From positions 257,005-321,004 of the forward strand of contig NZ_SZVO01000002.1 of assembly GCF_005280585.1 (NCBI RefSeq): a DNA stretch of 64,000 nt, given 5' to 3'. The translations under genes and the position numbers were made by a program. Source of the stretch: Dyadobacter frigoris (GTDB lineage: Bacteria; Bacteroidota; Bacteroidia; Cytophagales; Spirosomataceae). The notes under the pieces are model-generated. The model did no database searches. It was not told the origin of the DNA and saw nothing but the letters and a program-made list of their open reading frames with translations. Shown here in pieces: positions 63,811 to 64,000 of this stretch. Numbering within the stretch: position 1 is the first letter of the stretch; the number at the start of each line of letters is the position of its first letter.

Positions 63811-64000
63811 CTATTGATTTAATAAATATTGCAGGCTTACATAAGCCTGGTTGAAATCTGCAATTGCTTTCAGGTAATTCATATTAATATCAAGCGCTAT
63901 TTGAATGCCCTGAAGATATTCGACATAAGATATTTCTCCGCTCTGGTAACTTTTGGAGGCATTGGAAGAAATCGTCTGGGCATTGGGGATAGCCGAAGTT
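63811..64000 (-). CDS. TolC-family outer-membrane efflux protein, C-terminal end
   Basis: Partial gene at the right edge; 62 codons are visible, ending in TAG at 63811-63813. The reading YQSGEISYVEYLQGIQIAL and the ending AYVSLQYLLNQ are typical of the last helix pair of TolC/CzcC proteins. In many Bacteroidota it is fused to the C-terminus of the CusA/CzcA pump, which cannot be judged here. It precedes the adaptor gene by 9 bp, so pump or channel, adaptor and the NicO-like protein form one operon. Confidence 0.85.
   Translation of the reverse strand, partial: TSAIPNAQTISSNASKSYQSGEISYVEYLQGIQIALDINMNYLKAIADFNQAYVSLQYLLNQ

Overview
The window looks like chromosomal DNA of a Bacteroidota bacterium, most likely a Cytophagales member near Dyadobacter; the genus is a guess from gene content only. 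Grounds: low-GC sequence, start codons without Shine-Dalgarno motifs, promoter-like TAnnTTTG boxes, and families typical of this phylum (DUF1080 hydrolase, DUF4136 lipoprotein, DUF5672, SLBB export protein, intracellular GH65/beta-phosphoglucomutase maltose module). No rRNA, tRNA, CRISPR array or prophage was recognised.

Layout. 1-5.2 kb: a histidine kinase cut by the left edge, a YtxH-type small protein with a partner of unknown function, an orphan receiver-only response regulator, and a large TPR protein. 5.3-11.1 kb: carbohydrate module with a DUF1080 hydrolase, GH65 phosphorylase and beta-phosphoglucomutase on the minus strand, divergent from a cytoplasmic GH13 enzyme. 11.4-15.6 kb: Gcr-type membrane protein, DUF1460 amidase-like protein and MscS channel, the last ending inside a REP-like inverted repeat. 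16.1-23 kb: OmpR-type two-component pair, DinB protein, DUF4136 lipoprotein, small beta-barrel, a 723-residue protein of unknown function, and pheA. 24-25.9 kb: parE. 26.1-43.8 kb: a long co-directional surface-glycan locus (SLBB exporter, Wzz-like protein, Wzm/Wzt ABC exporter, sugar aminotransferase, WbqC, NeuD-like acyltransferase, five glycosyltransferases or relatives, DUF5672, Wzy/ligase-like protein, O-acyltransferase). 43.9-49.8 kb: thioredoxin, pentapeptide-repeat protein, nagA, B12-type radical SAM enzyme, purple-acid-phosphatase-like enzyme. 49.9-51 kb: a solitary IS200-like (Y1/HUH) transposase followed by a cluster of REP-like palindromes. 51-55.4 kb: DUF1569 protein, a decayed glycosyltransferase/PIG-L pair fused by a deletion, a clan-A glycosidase and a glycosyltransferase. 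55.9-64 kb: propeller-amidohydrolase fusion, three receiver-family proteins (two with altered phosphorylation sites), and a metal-efflux type operon running off the right edge.

The most notable feature is the RAYT/REP-like system. The HUH transposase gene at 49902-50363 starts within a long hairpin and is followed by seven near-identical palindromes; a further inverted pair lies 34 kb away at 15442-15553. Eight of the nine palindromes carry GTAG directly 5' of the stem, the arrangement known for REP elements mobilised by RAYT transposases of Proteobacteria. Most copies also carry a second small hairpin whose arms change in compensating fashion.

Functional links. Maltose or a related disaccharide would be split by the GH65 phosphorylase to glucose and beta-glucose-1-phosphate, and PgmB would make glucose-6-phosphate. 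The glycan locus holds sugar modification (aminotransferase, N-acyltransferase), assembly (glycosyltransferases), export across the inner membrane (ABC-2) and outer-membrane export (SLBB protein) in one probable transcription unit. Products are inferred from sequence only; no search was run.
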